A DNA stretch of 35,955 bases from Clostridia bacterium (GCA_017469545.1 JAFUGE010000023.1:1-35955), one strand, 5' to 3'; positions 15,855 to 24,893 are shown, numbered from the stretch's first letter. Notes: generated from the sequence alone by a model not told the origin. Numbers and translations are program-made.

Positions 15855-15909
15855 ATCATAAATATTTTCTTGCAGAATATATTTTATAGAAAAAAGAAAG
15901 GAGATATTT

Positions 15910-16842
15910 ATGGGTAGAATTTATAAAACTGCCGACGAACTAATCGGCAAAACGCCTCTTTTGGAGCTTACACACATAGAAGAGAAAGAGAATTTGCAAG
16001 CGAAAATTTTAGCAAAGCTTGAGTATTTTAATCCGGCCGGTTCTGTGAAAGATAGAATTGCCAAGGCCATGATTGAAGATGCGGAGGAGAGAGGAGTATT
16101 AAAGAAAGACTCTGTTATTATTGAGCCAACCAGCGGTAATACAGGGATTGGGCTTGCCTCCGTTGCGGCTGCGAAAGGCTATCACATTGTACTTGTTATG
16201 CCGGAGACAATGTCTATGGAGCGCAGGCAAATGATGCAAGCATATGGTGCAGAACTTGTCTTGACGGAGGGCGCAAATGGAATGAAGGGTGCTATTGCGA
16301 GAGCAAATGAACTTGCGGAAGAGACGCCAAATAGCTTTATTCCAAAGCAGTTTGAAAATCCAGTAAATCCTAAAATCCATAAGGAAACAACTGGCCCAGA
16401 AATCTGGAATGATACGGATGGAAAAGTGGATATTCTTGTTGCCGGTGTCGGAACGGGTGGCACAATTACTGGGGCAGGCGAGTATCTAAAATCTAAAAAT
16501 CCTGCGATAAAGGTTATTGCTGTTGAACCCGAAAGCTCTGCTGTACTTTCTACCGGAGTGGCAGGAAGCCACAAAATTCAGGGAATTGGCGCGGGGTTTG
16601 TGCCAGATGTGCTAAATACAAAAATTTACGACGAGATTATAACAGTGAGCAATGAAAACGCTTTTGCTACAGGAAAGCTAATTGGAAGAAGTGAGGGAGT
16701 CCTTGTTGGTATTTCTTCTGGCGCAGCTACTTGGGCAGCGATAGAACTTGCGAAACGTCCTGAAAATAGAGGGAAAAACATTGTGGTAGTGCTTCCTGAT
16801 ACGGGCGACAGATATCTTTCTACTCCTTTATTTGCAGACTAA
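15910..16842 (+). CDS. cysK: Cysteine synthase A (O-acetylserine sulfhydrylase)
   Basis: CysK is the PLP enzyme that makes cysteine from O-acetylserine and sulfide. The 310 residues show the full fold-type II pattern: [23 protein letters not shown] with the PLP Lys47, the substrate loop [21 protein letters not shown], the phosphate-binding [26 protein letters not shown], and SSGAATWAA near the C-terminus. The start has AAAGAAAGGAGA upstream. The partner serine acetyltransferase (cysE) is 15 kb downstream, not adjacent. No T-box or sulfur-responsive riboswitch is visible before it. A promoter for the next gene overlaps its stop region. Confidence 0.96.
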   Translation: MGRIYKTADELIGKTPLLELTHIEEKENLQAKILAKLEYFNPAGSVKDRIAKAMIEDAEERGVLKKDSVIIEPTSGNTGIGLASVAAAKGYHIVLVMPETMSMERRQMMQAYGAELVLTEGANGMKGAIARANELAEETPNSFIPKQFENPVNPKIHKETTGPEIWNDTDGKVDILVAGVGTGGTITGAGEYLKSKNPAIKVIAVEPESSAVLSTGVAGSHKIQGIGAGFVPDVLNTKIYDEIITVSNENAFATGKLIGRSEGVLVGISSGAATWAAIELAKRPENRGKNIVVVLPDTGDRYLSTPLFAD

Positions 16843-16844
16843 TG

Positions 16845-16873
16845 TTGCAAATTATGTCAATTCATGGTATAAT
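16845..16873 (+). promoter_or_regulatory. Predicted sigma-A promoter of the DUF1385-like gene
   Basis: TTGCAA (16845-16850), a 17-bp spacer and TATAAT (16868-16873), directly after the cysK stop. It rules out the far-upstream in-frame start at 16832. Confidence 0.7.
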
Positions 16874-16933
16874 GAGTGCGTTGCAATTTATTCTAAAGAC
16901 TTCTTGACAATGAAAGAGAGGGAAAAAAGTCGT

Positions 16934-17659
16934 ATGGAAACAGAAGCGCGGGCATATCAGGACGGGATTGATTTCTATGTTAGCAGGGGGCTGGTGATTC
17001 AAGCAAGGAGGTTGGAGGATGGAACGATTTCTATCGAAAGGCAGAAACGTCAATATCAACCGAAAAAGAAAAAATTGGATTGTTCTCGGCTACTTACTAT
17101 CTTGGTTGTATACCTAATTGGTGCCTTGCTGATTGGTATGATGGAGAAAATGAGTGACTTTGGTACTTGTATTTTGGCAGTAGAGGCTTTTGTTTGGCTT
17201 GCGACGTTTGTATTTTACCAATATGTGTCTAAAAACAAGGAGACGTCTGAGTACCACGCTGCGGAGCACAAAGTATTGAATTTTATGGACGACTACAAAA
17301 AGGTTCCGCAAGATTTGCAAGATATCAGATTAATGCCATCGCTTTCCATCAGATGTGGCTCTACGATTATTGCCGTACTTTACACATTAGTAACGCTGGT
17401 TACACTGGGGGTGGTACTTTTTCCACATCTCGGATTAAAAATCCTTTGGTGCCCGGCTGCTTGCCTTATCACCCTATGGCTTTGGGCGAATGACAAACTC
17501 TATTTTTTCCAAAAGTTTGTGATTCGGGAACCGTCCATGGAAGAATTGGAAGTAGCCCTTCTTGGTGTTCAAGAGTACGTAAAAACGAAGGAGGAAATCA
17601 GGCAATGGATAAAACAGAACAACTCCGAGAAGCACTCAAAAACTACTTTAGAACGGTAA
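16934..17659 (+). CDS. DUF1385-like membrane protein
   Basis: The 241-residue protein has a cytoplasmic N-terminal part (about 1-50, basic), two hydrophobic helices (about 52-100), a soluble loop with EYHAAEHKVLNFMDD and SIRCGSTI, and two further hydrophobic helices. The AEHK and RCG motifs are the signature of DUF1385, where the His and Cys may bind a metal; function is unknown. ATG 16934 is chosen because it lies downstream of a strong promoter and has GAGAGGGAA upstream; ATG 16910 is an alternative. Arginine CGG occurs three times (16949, 17087, 17525), unlike almost all other genes here, suggesting a different origin. Its 3' end overlaps the next gene by 55 bases. Confidence 0.72.
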   Translation: METEARAYQDGIDFYVSRGLVIQARRLEDGTISIERQKRQYQPKKKKLDCSRLLTILVVYLIGALLIGMMEKMSDFGTCILAVEAFVWLATFVFYQYVSKNKETSEYHAAEHKVLNFMDDYKKVPQDLQDIRLMPSLSIRCGSTIIAVLYTLVTLVTLGVVLFPHLGLKILWCPAACLITLWLWANDKLYFFQKFVIREPSMEELEVALLGVQEYVKTKEEIRQWIKQNNSEKHSKTTLER

Positions 17660-17787
17660 TGATAAACGGCTTTCCAGTGACCGTGGTAGACCTTGTGAAA
17701 GTAGAACGGGCGTCTTATGAAGAATTACTTAGGATTGCCCAAGAAAACAACATACGGGTTGAAGACGAAGGCTCTGCTCTCAATTGA
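17605..17787 (+). CDS. Small conserved-looking protein (60 aa), overlapping the DUF1385-like gene
   Basis: ATG 17605 has GGAGGAAATC upstream, inside the 3' end of the preceding gene, and the two frames overlap by 55 bases. The product is soluble and mixed charge (MDKTEQLREALKNYF, VTVVDLVKVERASYEELL). No family is recognised. The last codons and the stop lie within the left arm, loop and right arm of the following terminator. It uses CGG arginine twice, like its partner, so the two were probably acquired together. The coupling suggests a partner or regulator of the membrane protein, which is inference. Confidence 0.7.
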   Translation: MDKTEQLREALKNYFRTVMINGFPVTVVDLVKVERASYEELLRIAQENNIRVEDEGSALN

Positions 17788-17799
17788 GCAGAGCCTTTT
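17768..17799 (+). terminator. Rho-independent terminator overlapping the end of the small gene
   Basis: AAGGCTCTGCTC pairs perfectly with GAGCAGAGCCTT across a 6-base loop, followed by TTTT. The TGA of the small gene (17785-17787) is inside the structure. Confidence 0.88.
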
Positions 17800-17868
17800 G
17801 CTGTGTATTCTAATTAATGTTTACAAGTCCATGAAAACTGAATTAACAGTCATTTTTGATGTAAATGT

Positions 17869-17897
17869 TTGACTGACGGACGAGAAAAATATATACT
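17869..17897 (+). promoter_or_regulatory. Predicted sigma-A promoter of the acyl-CoA synthetase gene
   Basis: TTGACT (17869-17874), a 17-bp spacer and TATACT (17892-17897), 59 bases before ATG 17956. The in-frame TTG at 17869 is the promoter, not the start. Confidence 0.72.
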
Positions 17898-17955
17898 ATA
17901 TCATATTGGATTGTATGCTGAAATAGTATGTAAAGAGATACGGGAGTGTGGAAAG

Positions 17956-19869
17956 ATGGGAAAGAAAAGTAAGAATACGAATAGTTGGCTAGATAGATTT
18001 AAGGAATTACCAAACCTTAAGTTTGATAGACTAAAAATGGAAGATTTAGAGCATATTGAAGAGTTAAAAATTGACTATTCAAAGGAAAATCCAAAAGAGG
18101 GAAAGCACGAAAAGCCAAAAAAAGGAGAACATTATCCGGAATATCATTTCGAAACAATCAAAGATATTTACGTACATTCTATGGAGAATTTTAAGGATAA
18201 TGTATTTATATTGGATAAGGATAATCCAAAGGACAGGAGTTATAAGGAGTATTCTTATAGAGAATTTGGGGACGACGTGGAGGCTTTTGGAACTGCATTA
18301 ACGAACAAGTACCATTTAAAAGGGGAAAGAATTGTTATCATAGGCGAAACACAGTACGATTGGTACGTTTCCTATATGGCAGCTTTGATTGGAGCAGGTA
18401 TTGCTGTTCCGGTAGATAAGGAACTTCCTGAGAATGAAATTGAAAATGTAGTAAACAGAGCGAGGGCAGCAGTAGTCATTTTTTCTCCACATGTCAAAGA
18501 TAGAATTAAATCTATTATGAGTCATCTTTATACCGTCAAATACTTTATTGAAATGAGAAGTAGTGAGAGATTAGAAGGCAATGTGATAGGCTTTAATAAG
18601 GTTTTGGAGGATGGTAGAAAACTAATCAAGAATGGCGATACTTCATTCCTAAAAATAGAGACTGATCCGGACGCGTTTAAGGCATTGTTTTTCACATCGG
18701 GAACTACGGCAAATAGTAAAGGAGTCATGGCTAGTAGCAGGCAATTGGCTAATAACGTGAATGCGGTTTCTGCTTATGTAGTGCTATATGAAAAGGATAG
18801 ACTTTTCTCTGTACTTCCACTTCACCATACATATGAGTCAAGCATTGGATTTATTGTGCCTTTTGCCAATGGGGCCTCAATTGCGGTTTGTCAGGGGTTA
18901 AGATATATTTCGGATAACTTAAAAGAGAGCCAGCCAACTATTATGATTGCAGTTCCTTTGCTCATTGAAAGCTTGTATAAAAACATCATGAAAACAATTA
19001 GGAAGAGTAAAAAAGAAAAGCTTGTATCTTCTATGATGCAAATTACAAATCCTTTGAAAACTCTTGGTATTGATGTGAAGAGAAAAGTTTTTAAGGAGAT
19101 ATATGATGGCATTGGCGGAAATTTGAGACTGATTGTTTCTGCGGCTGCACCGATTGATAAAAAAGTAGGCAAATGGTTTTCTGATTTAGGTGTATTATTT
19201 TTGCAAGGATATGGTTTAACAGAAACTTCGCCAATAGCAGCAGTAACGACGGATTATGATCCAAGAGTTGGCTCTGCAGGAAAGACAATTATAAATGGAT
19301 TGATTAAAGTAGATAATCCAGCAGAAAACGGCGAGGGAGAGTTATTAATTTCTACGGATACGTTAATGATTGGATACTATGAAGACGAAGAAGCAACAGC
19401 CGAAGTGATTGAGTATGATGAGGATGGCAGAAGATGGTTCCATTCAGGAGATATTGGATATGTCGATAAAGATGGCTATGTGTATATTACGGGAAGAATT
19501 AAAAATGTGATTGTAACGCAAAACGGAAAAAATATTTTCCCTGAGGAGTTAGAACTATTATTATCAGACATTGAAGAAATTGAGGAATGCATGGTTTATG
19601 GCAAAGAAGTAGAAGGTGAGAAAGAGCTAATTGTTACTTGCAGAGTGATCCCAAATTATGAAAAAATCAAAGAAATGTATGGCGAAAAAACAACGAAAGA
19701 AATTTATGATATTATTTGGGAGAAGATAAAAGAAGTGAATAAAAAAGTGACAAGTTACAAGGCAATTAAGGGATTAGAGTTAAAGGACGGAGAATTTATC
19801 AAAACTACAACAAAGAAAATAAAAAGATTTGTAGAGATAAAGGAAGGAAAAATATTAGCAATAAAATAA
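17956..19869 (+). CDS. Long-chain fatty acid--CoA ligase (AMP-binding)
   Basis: The enzyme activates fatty acids through an acyl-adenylate to acyl-CoA. It is 637 residues from ATG 17956, with GGGAGTGTGGAAAG upstream. The N-terminal 45 residues are basic and charged. The ANL core contains the P-loop-like FTSGTTANSKGVM (about 244-256), YGLTETSPIAAV, WFHSGDIGYVDKDGYVYITGR and the hinge region, then the C-terminal domain with NGKNIFPEELE and a lysine-rich end. The size and early YREFGDDVEAFGTAL block match long-chain synthetases (FadD/FAA1 type) more than acetyl-CoA synthetases. It is monocistronic, between its own promoter and terminator. Chain-length preference is not visible. Confidence 0.9.
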   Translation: MGKKSKNTNSWLDRFKELPNLKFDRLKMEDLEHIEELKIDYSKENPKEGKHEKPKKGEHYPEYHFETIKDIYVHSMENFKDNVFILDKDNPKDRSYKEYSYREFGDDVEAFGTALTNKYHLKGERIVIIGETQYDWYVSYMAALIGAGIAVPVDKELPENEIENVVNRARAAVVIFSPHVKDRIKSIMSHLYTVKYFIEMRSSERLEGNVIGFNKVLEDGRKLIKNGDTSFLKIETDPDAFKALFFTSGTTANSKGVMASSRQLANNVNAVSAYVVLYEKDRLFSVLPLHHTYESSIGFIVPFANGASIAVCQGLRYISDNLKESQPTIMIAVPLLIESLYKNIMKTIRKSKKEKLVSSMMQITNPLKTLGIDVKRKVFKEIYDGIGGNLRLIVSAAAPIDKKVGKWFSDLGVLFLQGYGLTETSPIAAVTTDYDPRVGSAGKTIINGLIKVDNPAENGEGELLISTDTLMIGYYEDEEATAEVIEYDEDGRRWFHSGDIGYVDKDGYVYITGRIKNVIVTQNGKNIFPEELELLLSDIEEIEECMVYGKEVEGEKELIVTCRVIPNYEKIKEMYGEKTTKEIYDIIWEKIKEVNKKVTSYKAIKGLELKDGEFIKTTTKKIKRFVEIKEGKILAIK

Positions 19870-19870
19870 T

Positions 19871-19910
19871 AAAAAATGTCAATGGGTGATGGACTCATTG
19901 ACATTTTTTT
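19871..19910 (+). terminator. Rho-independent terminator after the acyl-CoA synthetase gene
   Basis: AAAAAATGTCAATG pairs with CATTGACATTTTTT around a short loop, ending in a seven-base T-run. Confidence 0.88.
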
Positions 19911-19956
19911 AATGACATAAAAATGGCTGATGTGGTAAACAAATTTCAAGTTTTTG

Positions 19957-19985
19957 TTGAAAAGTTTCGGCTTTAAGGATATAAT
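19957..19985 (+). promoter_or_regulatory. Predicted sigma-A promoter of the VWA/XpaC/TelA operon
   Basis: TTGAAA (19957-19962), a 17-bp spacer and TATAAT (19980-19985), 30 bases before ATG 20015. No further strong promoter was seen until 28917, consistent with one long transcript. Confidence 0.75.
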
Positions 19986-20014
19986 TTGGTTAAGAATACG
20001 TAGGGGGAAAGATT

Positions 20015-21664
20015 ATGAGGAAAAAGTTTGATTTTCGCTCTTCGAGAGGGAGCGCAGCAGCCATCATTATCGGAATTATCGCAATACTTATTTTGGCAGT
20101 GATTGCCCTTCATTCGGACGAGGGCGGCAGTGTTGTAGAAAATAACAATAATCCGAAAAATAATTACGGCAATTTAGATGGTACCAAGTTTAATATTTTA
20201 GTGAGCGCGGAAAATAAAGACTTAGAAGACATTGTTTTGAATTATGCAAAGTCTAAGAGTTATGATGTGAACATTGAGTATGCCGGCACGCTAGATATCA
20301 TGAACAAAATTAATAACGGCCAGAAATACGACGCTATTTGGATTTCTAATTCGATTTGGTCGTATATGATTGATAGCAAAGCGGCTACTGTGAAGGATGC
20401 AAAGTCGACAAGTATAACGCCTGTTATCTTCGGAATTAAAAGGTCTAAAGCAGAGGAGCTTGGTTTTGTAGGAAAAACAATCTATACGAAAGATTTAGTA
20501 GACGCCATATCAGAAGGTAATTTAAAATTTACGATGGCAAATCCTACGACGACAAACAGTGGCGCTTCGGCATATTTGGGGATGCTTTATACATTGGCTG
20601 GCAATCCGGAGGTTTTGACTTCTGATATACTTAATAGACAAGATGTAAGCGAAAATTTAAAAACGTTTTTCTATGGACTGGAAAGGTCTTCTGGTAGTGA
20701 AGATTTCTTGGAGCAATCTTTTTTAAATGGAGATTATGAAGCGGTTGTTACGTATGAGTCCTCTATTATTAAGATTAATAAAGAACTAGAAGCACGCGGA
20801 AGAGAAACGCTTTATGCAGTATATCCTGTGGATGGTGTTTCAATTTGCGACAATCCTTTTTCATATATTGATAACAAAGATACGAAAAAGAAAGCAATTT
20901 TTGACGATTTGCAATCGTATTTGCTAAGTGACGAAGGTCAAGCGCTATTGCAAAAAGAAGGAAGAAGAACATGGTTTGGTGGAATTAATTTTAACGCAGA
21001 CAAAAGTGTTTTCAATCCAGAGTGGGGAATTGATACAACAAAATATATTTCGCCTGTAAAATATCCTAGCACAGCTGTTATCAAAGAAGCCTTGATTGCT
21101 TATCAAGAGGGATTAAGAAAACCAATTCATGTCGTATTTTGCTTGGATTATTCAGGTAGCATGTATGGCACAGGTATTCAAGAATTAAGGAATGCAATGG
21201 AATACATTTTGACGGATGCGGCTGCTGCAGATTATATACAATTTTCAAAAGACGATAAAATCGATGTGGTTGCTTTTGCGGATACGGTCAAGAGTACATG
21301 GAAGACGCAAGATGGTACAGATACGTCGGCGATTTTAAATAATATCAAAAAGACATCTCCTTATGGAGGCACAGCGCTATATGCTGCGGCTGCTAAGGGC
21401 ATAGATATTTTGAAAAATGAAGATACGAATCGATATAATGTGTCTGTAATTTTAATGACGGATGGATATGGCAATGTTGGGTCATATAGTGAATTAACAA
21501 ATGCGTACAGTCGTGTTGGTAGAGAAATCCCAATATATTCTATTATGTTTGGCGAAGCAAATAGTAAGCAATTGGAAGAAATCGCGACATTAACGAACGG
21601 TAAAGTTTTTGATGGTAAGAGCGATTTAGTGGCAGCGTTTAAAGAGGTTAGAGGATATAATTAA
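20015..21664 (+). CDS. Membrane-anchored substrate-binding + von Willebrand factor A (VWA) domain protein
   Basis: The 549-residue protein has one N-terminal membrane anchor (about 14-33, IIIGIIAILILAVIALHS). A type 2 periplasmic binding-protein fold covers about 50-340 (DAIWISNSIWSYM, MANPTTTNSGASAYLG, FLEQSFLNGDYEAVVTYES). A C-terminal VWA domain covers about 370-545. Its MIDAS metal site is complete: DYSGSM (Asp378, Ser380, Ser382), the Thr of GGTALY and the Asp of MTDGYG (Asp483). Both domains should lie outside the membrane, since no other helix is seen. It probably binds a small ligand or oxyanion and reports through the VWA domain to partners; this role is inference. It is first in the operon with XpaC, a second binding protein, TelA and an AAA+ ATPase. 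The start follows AGGGGGAAAG. Confidence 0.88.
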   Translation: MRKKFDFRSSRGSAAAIIIGIIAILILAVIALHSDEGGSVVENNNNPKNNYGNLDGTKFNILVSAENKDLEDIVLNYAKSKSYDVNIEYAGTLDIMNKINNGQKYDAIWISNSIWSYMIDSKAATVKDAKSTSITPVIFGIKRSKAEELGFVGKTIYTKDLVDAISEGNLKFTMANPTTTNSGASAYLGMLYTLAGNPEVLTSDILNRQDVSENLKTFFYGLERSSGSEDFLEQSFLNGDYEAVVTYESSIIKINKELEARGRETLYAVYPVDGVSICDNPFSYIDNKDTKKKAIFDDLQSYLLSDEGQALLQKEGRRTWFGGINFNADKSVFNPEWGIDTTKYISPVKYPSTAVIKEALIAYQEGLRKPIHVVFCLDYSGSMYGTGIQELRNAMEYILTDAAAADYIQFSKDDKIDVVAFADTVKSTWKTQDGTDTSAILNNIKKTSPYGGTALYAAAAKGIDILKNEDTNRYNVSVILMTDGYGNVGSYSELTNAYSRVGREIPIYSIMFGEANSKQLEEIATLTNGKVFDGKSDLVAAFKEVRGYN

Positions 21665-21687
21665 TTTAGAAAAGTGGGGAATGTGTT

Positions 21688-22300
21688 TTGAAACATCCAG
21701 AAATTGTTTCCGCAATAGTGCGGCGGTACATTTTTTGCAGTTCCTTATGTGGCACTCTCTGTTGGCCTTGTGCCTTCTCTTGTGATTGGTGCGGCTGCTT
21801 TTGGAGCAGGAGAGTTACTTTTAAGTGATAACAAGAAAAAGACAACACTAAAAGAGACGGATAGAAGTTTGTATGAAATCTTAGAAACAGCTAAGGCACA
21901 GAACAAGGAAATACTAAGAATGATACCTAATATTGAAGACGAAGAGATTAGAAAAGATTTGAATGAAATTAATGATAGTGTTGATAAAATTATTTCAACA
22001 ATCATATCGAAGCCGAACAAGAAGAAAAAACTAAACAATTTTTTCGACTATTACTTGCCGGTTACGTTAAAAATATTGCATCGATATGACGAAATAGAAA
22101 ATCAACGACTTGCGTCGAGTGATGGACAAAAGTTTATGGAACGTGCAAAAAGTATGATAAGTGAAATTAATGATGCTTTTAAAAAGCAGTTGGCCAATTT
22201 ATATCAATCGGATTTGGTGGATGCGGATGCAGAATTAAAAGTATTGGATTCGATGCTAAAAGCGGATGGATTTGATTCAACCGAGTTTGATTTAAAATAA
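21688..22300 (+). CDS. XpaC-family protein (5-bromo-4-chloroindolyl phosphate hydrolysis), apparent +1 frameshift near codon 11
   Basis: XpaC proteins are small, membrane-associated partners of TelA in tellurite/stress clusters; biochemical function is unclear despite the name. TTG 21688, with AAGTGGGGA upstream, opens MKHPEIVSAIV. The conserved hydrophobic start GGTFFAVPYVALSVGLVPS then continues in the +1 frame. A single extra base (C 21721 or G 21720) breaks the frame; the +1 frame has a TAG just before, so the two parts can only join here. The remaining part (helical, DRSLYEILETAKAQNKEIL, PVTLKILHRYDEI, MISEINDAFKKQLANLYQSDL) is intact. The frame's GTG 21749 would give a shortened protein lacking part of the membrane segment. 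Recoding, mutation and assembly error are all possible. Confidence 0.8.
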
Positions 22301-22314
22301 AAGTGGGGAGGAGA

Positions 22315-23568
22315 ATGAAATTGAAGAAGAAACAATTAATTGGAATTGTAATTTTTATCCTATTGATAGCGGTAATAGTAGGCTTAAAATTTGCAAGAGA
22401 TTCGAAGGAGACACCTGGAAATAATGAGGAGGTAAGAGGACTTACTACTGTTTATGTTGCGACTGGAGGCGGAAAAGAGGACTTCTTAGCTGACGAGGAT
22501 GTGCAGAAAATTCTAAGAGATAAATACAAATTAAATGTTATATATGATACTTGGAGCAACGGTAGAACCATTACACAGCCTTTGATTAGAGAAGCGGTAG
22601 GCCTTGGGAATCAAGAAATTGTGAATAGAATTTCGAATGGAGAAACATTCACCATTAATTCAGACGGTGTATCAAAATACGATGCTTTATTTACATCAGA
22701 CCAAAGATTCTATGACTATTACAAATTGAGAGCGGATAAATTAAAGGGCGAGGCAGATAGATATACTGTTTTAGGTGGTGGCCTTACTTTGAATACGCCA
22801 ATTGTTATTTATAGCTGGGCTGGTGTAGTAGATAGCTTAATGGCGGACGGAATTGTAACGGAAAGAAATGGCGTTTACTACATTACGGATATGCCGAAAT
22901 TAATGGAGCATATTTTGGATGGAAAAAAGTGGGCAGATATTGGGCTTGACGAATTGTATGGCAATATTAATATTGCTTCCACAGACCCTGTTTCTTCTTC
23001 TCCTGGAGCTACTTACTACGGACTATTGCTTTCTATTTTGTGTGAAAGCCAAGTCACAGACGAAAGTGTGAATGTAAATTTACCAAAATTGAAAGAATTT
23101 TATATTAAGTCAGGATATATGAATAATACTCCAGCAGATTTGTTTGAAAGATATTTGAAAACAGGAATGGGCGGCGAGCCAATGATTGTGGATTATGAAA
23201 AGAGCATGATTGATTTTGCAAATTCTAATCCAAACGGATTTGGTCAAGTAAAAGATCAAATTAGAGCTTTGTATCCTGCACCAACAATTTGGAATTCGCA
23301 CTGTTTAGCATATTTCACAGAGGGTGGCAAAAAGTTGTATGATGCTTTTGAAGACCCTGAGATTGGACAAATTGCTTGGTCTAGATATGGATTTAGAACA
23401 GGCGTTACTGGTGGAAGCTATGATGTATCTTCTATTGGAATTGGTGTTCCACAAACGATTTCAAGCACAGTAACAAGTTTGAAAATGGATATTTATAATA
23501 AGTTGATTGGCTATTTAGGAAATGATCCAGAAATTGTGGCAGAAGTAGAAGGTAACACAGCACAATAG
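22315..23568 (+). CDS. Membrane-anchored extracellular binding-protein-like protein
   Basis: The 417-residue protein has a basic start and one N-terminal helix (LIGIVIFILLIAVIVGLKFA, about 7-26), and no lipobox cysteine. It then has a large soluble domain resembling solute-binding proteins (TTVYVATGGGKEDFL, NINIASTDPVSSSPGATYYG, GGEPMIVDYEKSMIDFA, YPAPTIWNSHCLAYF). The SSPGATYYG segment parallels the NSGASAYLG segment of the VWA fusion two genes upstream, suggesting paralogous binding folds. No transporter permease is nearby, so a sensing or ligand-presenting role fits better than uptake. The start ATG 22315 follows GGGGAGGAG. The ligand is unknown. Confidence 0.8.
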   Translation: MKLKKKQLIGIVIFILLIAVIVGLKFARDSKETPGNNEEVRGLTTVYVATGGGKEDFLADEDVQKILRDKYKLNVIYDTWSNGRTITQPLIREAVGLGNQEIVNRISNGETFTINSDGVSKYDALFTSDQRFYDYYKLRADKLKGEADRYTVLGGGLTLNTPIVIYSWAGVVDSLMADGIVTERNGVYYITDMPKLMEHILDGKKWADIGLDELYGNINIASTDPVSSSPGATYYGLLLSILCESQVTDESVNVNLPKLKEFYIKSGYMNNTPADLFERYLKTGMGGEPMIVDYEKSMIDFANSNPNGFGQVKDQIRALYPAPTIWNSHCLAYFTEGGKKLYDAFEDPEIGQIAWSRYGFRTGVTGGSYDVSSIGIGVPQTISSTVTSLKMDIYNKLIGYLGNDPEIVAEVEGNTAQ

Positions 23569-23584
23569 GGTTGTATGGACGGCC

Positions 23585-23607
23585 GTAGGGGCAGCGTACC
23601 ACGCTGA
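23585..23607 (+). repeat. Hairpin repeat, copy 7 (decayed right end)
   Basis: GTAGGGGCAGCGTACCACGCTG is intact, but the expected CCCGC tail is replaced by ATCAC. It is the first of two copies 40 bases apart. Confidence 0.7.
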
Positions 23608-23624
23608 TCACAAAAATAGAGGCT

Positions 23625-23653
23625 GTAGGGGCAGCGTATCACGCTGCCCGCAA
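23625..23653 (+). repeat. Hairpin repeat, copy 8
   Basis: Full copy: GTAGGGG, then CAGCGTA-TCACGCTG, then CCCGCAA, ending about 30 bases before the telA start. Confidence 0.85.
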
Positions 23654-23684
23654 AAACGAAAAAATAAAAAAGAGGAGTAATCAT

Positions 23685-24848
23685 ATGAGTGAATTAGAAT
23701 TAAAGGTAGAGAAGAAAATTGAAGAGAAACAAGTAGATGCTATCGTAAAAGACACCAAACAAATTACAGACGAAAAAATTGAACAATCTTTAAATTACGA
23801 TATGCTTACAGAAGAAGAAAAAAGAGCGATAGACGAATTTAATGCAAAGATTGATGTGCAAGATGCCACACAAATTTTGCAATTTGGTTCGAGAGCACAA
23901 ACAAAAATTTCACAATTTTCCGATAGTGTTTTAGAAGATGTGAAAACAAAAAATCTTGGTGAAGTGGGAGATTTGCTTGCTAACTTAGTAGCACAAATTA
24001 AATCTTTTGATTCCGAAATTGCTGATCAAAACAAATCTGGGCTTGCCAAGTTATTTACAAGTACGAAAAAGCAAGTAGATAAGATTGTTGCAAAATACAA
24101 TAAAATTGATAATAATATTGATTTGATTGAAAAGAGCTTAGATAATCATAAATTGCAAATGTTAAAAGACATTAATATTTTTGATACGATGTATCAAAAG
24201 AATCTAGATTATTTTAAAGAATTATCTTTGTATATTATTGCAGGTGAAAGAAAGCTAAAAGAACTAAGAGAAGTAACACTGCCAGAACTTCAAAAGATTG
24301 CACAAGAGTCTGGTGAGCAACTTGACGCACAAAAAGTACACGATATGGAAAGTATTATTAATCGACTAGAAAAGAAGATTTATGATTTAAAAACGACAAG
24401 AATTATTTCTATTCAAATGGCACCGCAAATCAGATTGCTTCAAAACAATGAGGCAGAGCTTGTAGAGAAGATACAGGGCTCAATGACAAATACGATTCCT
24501 TTATGGAAAAACCAAATGGTTCTTGCGCTTGGTATTAATAATGCAAGACAGGCGCTAGGCGCACAAAAGGCTGTGACTAAATTAACAAATGATATGCTTA
24601 AGAAGAATAGTGAGATGTTAAAGCAAGGCTCTATCGAGATTGCAGAGGAGTCAGAAAAGGCAATTGTGGATGTTGAAACATTGCAGAAGACGAATGCAAA
24701 CTTAATTGAAACATTAGATAAAGTAATCGAAATTCATGAGAATGGAAGACTAAAGAGACAAGAAGCAGAGAAGAATTTAGAAGAAATCGAGAAAGAATTA
24801 AAAGAGAAAATGATAGAATTGAAAGTGAATAATAAATCTTTAAATTAG
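23685..24848 (+). CDS. telA: TelA/KlaA-family toxic anion resistance protein
   Basis: TelA proteins are cytosolic coiled-coil proteins associated with tellurite, colicin and phage resistance; the mechanism is unresolved. The 387-residue product is almost wholly helical. Markers of the family are QILQFGSRAQTKISQFSDSVL (about 63-83), LGEVGDLLANLVAQIK, the LAKLFTSTKKQVDKIVAKYNK block, LYIIAGERKL, and QMAPQIRLLQNNEAELVEKIQ followed by WKNQMVLALGINNARQAL. The C-terminal 60 residues form a charged coiled coil. The start has AGAGGAGTAATC upstream. The position after xpaC and the binding-protein genes matches the known TelA-XpaC association. The symbol is used in the family sense. Confidence 0.92.
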   Translation: MSELELKVEKKIEEKQVDAIVKDTKQITDEKIEQSLNYDMLTEEEKRAIDEFNAKIDVQDATQILQFGSRAQTKISQFSDSVLEDVKTKNLGEVGDLLANLVAQIKSFDSEIADQNKSGLAKLFTSTKKQVDKIVAKYNKIDNNIDLIEKSLDNHKLQMLKDINIFDTMYQKNLDYFKELSLYIIAGERKLKELREVTLPELQKIAQESGEQLDAQKVHDMESIINRLEKKIYDLKTTRIISIQMAPQIRLLQNNEAELVEKIQGSMTNTIPLWKNQMVLALGINNARQALGAQKAVTKLTNDMLKKNSEMLKQGSIEIAEESEKAIVDVETLQKTNANLIETLDKVIEIHENGRLKRQEAEKNLEEIEKELKEKMIELKVNNKSLN

Positions 24849-24866
24849 ATGTGGGGCATATGATAT

Positions 24867-24893
24867 GTAGGGGTTGCGTATTACGCAACCCGC
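24867..24893 (+). repeat. GTAGGGG/CCCGC hairpin repeat, copy 9
   Basis: GTAGGGG, then perfect palindrome TTGCGTA-TTACGCAA, then CCCGC. The stem (TTGCG) differs from the CAGCG type with full compensation. It lies between telA and the AAA+ gene. Confidence 0.85.
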
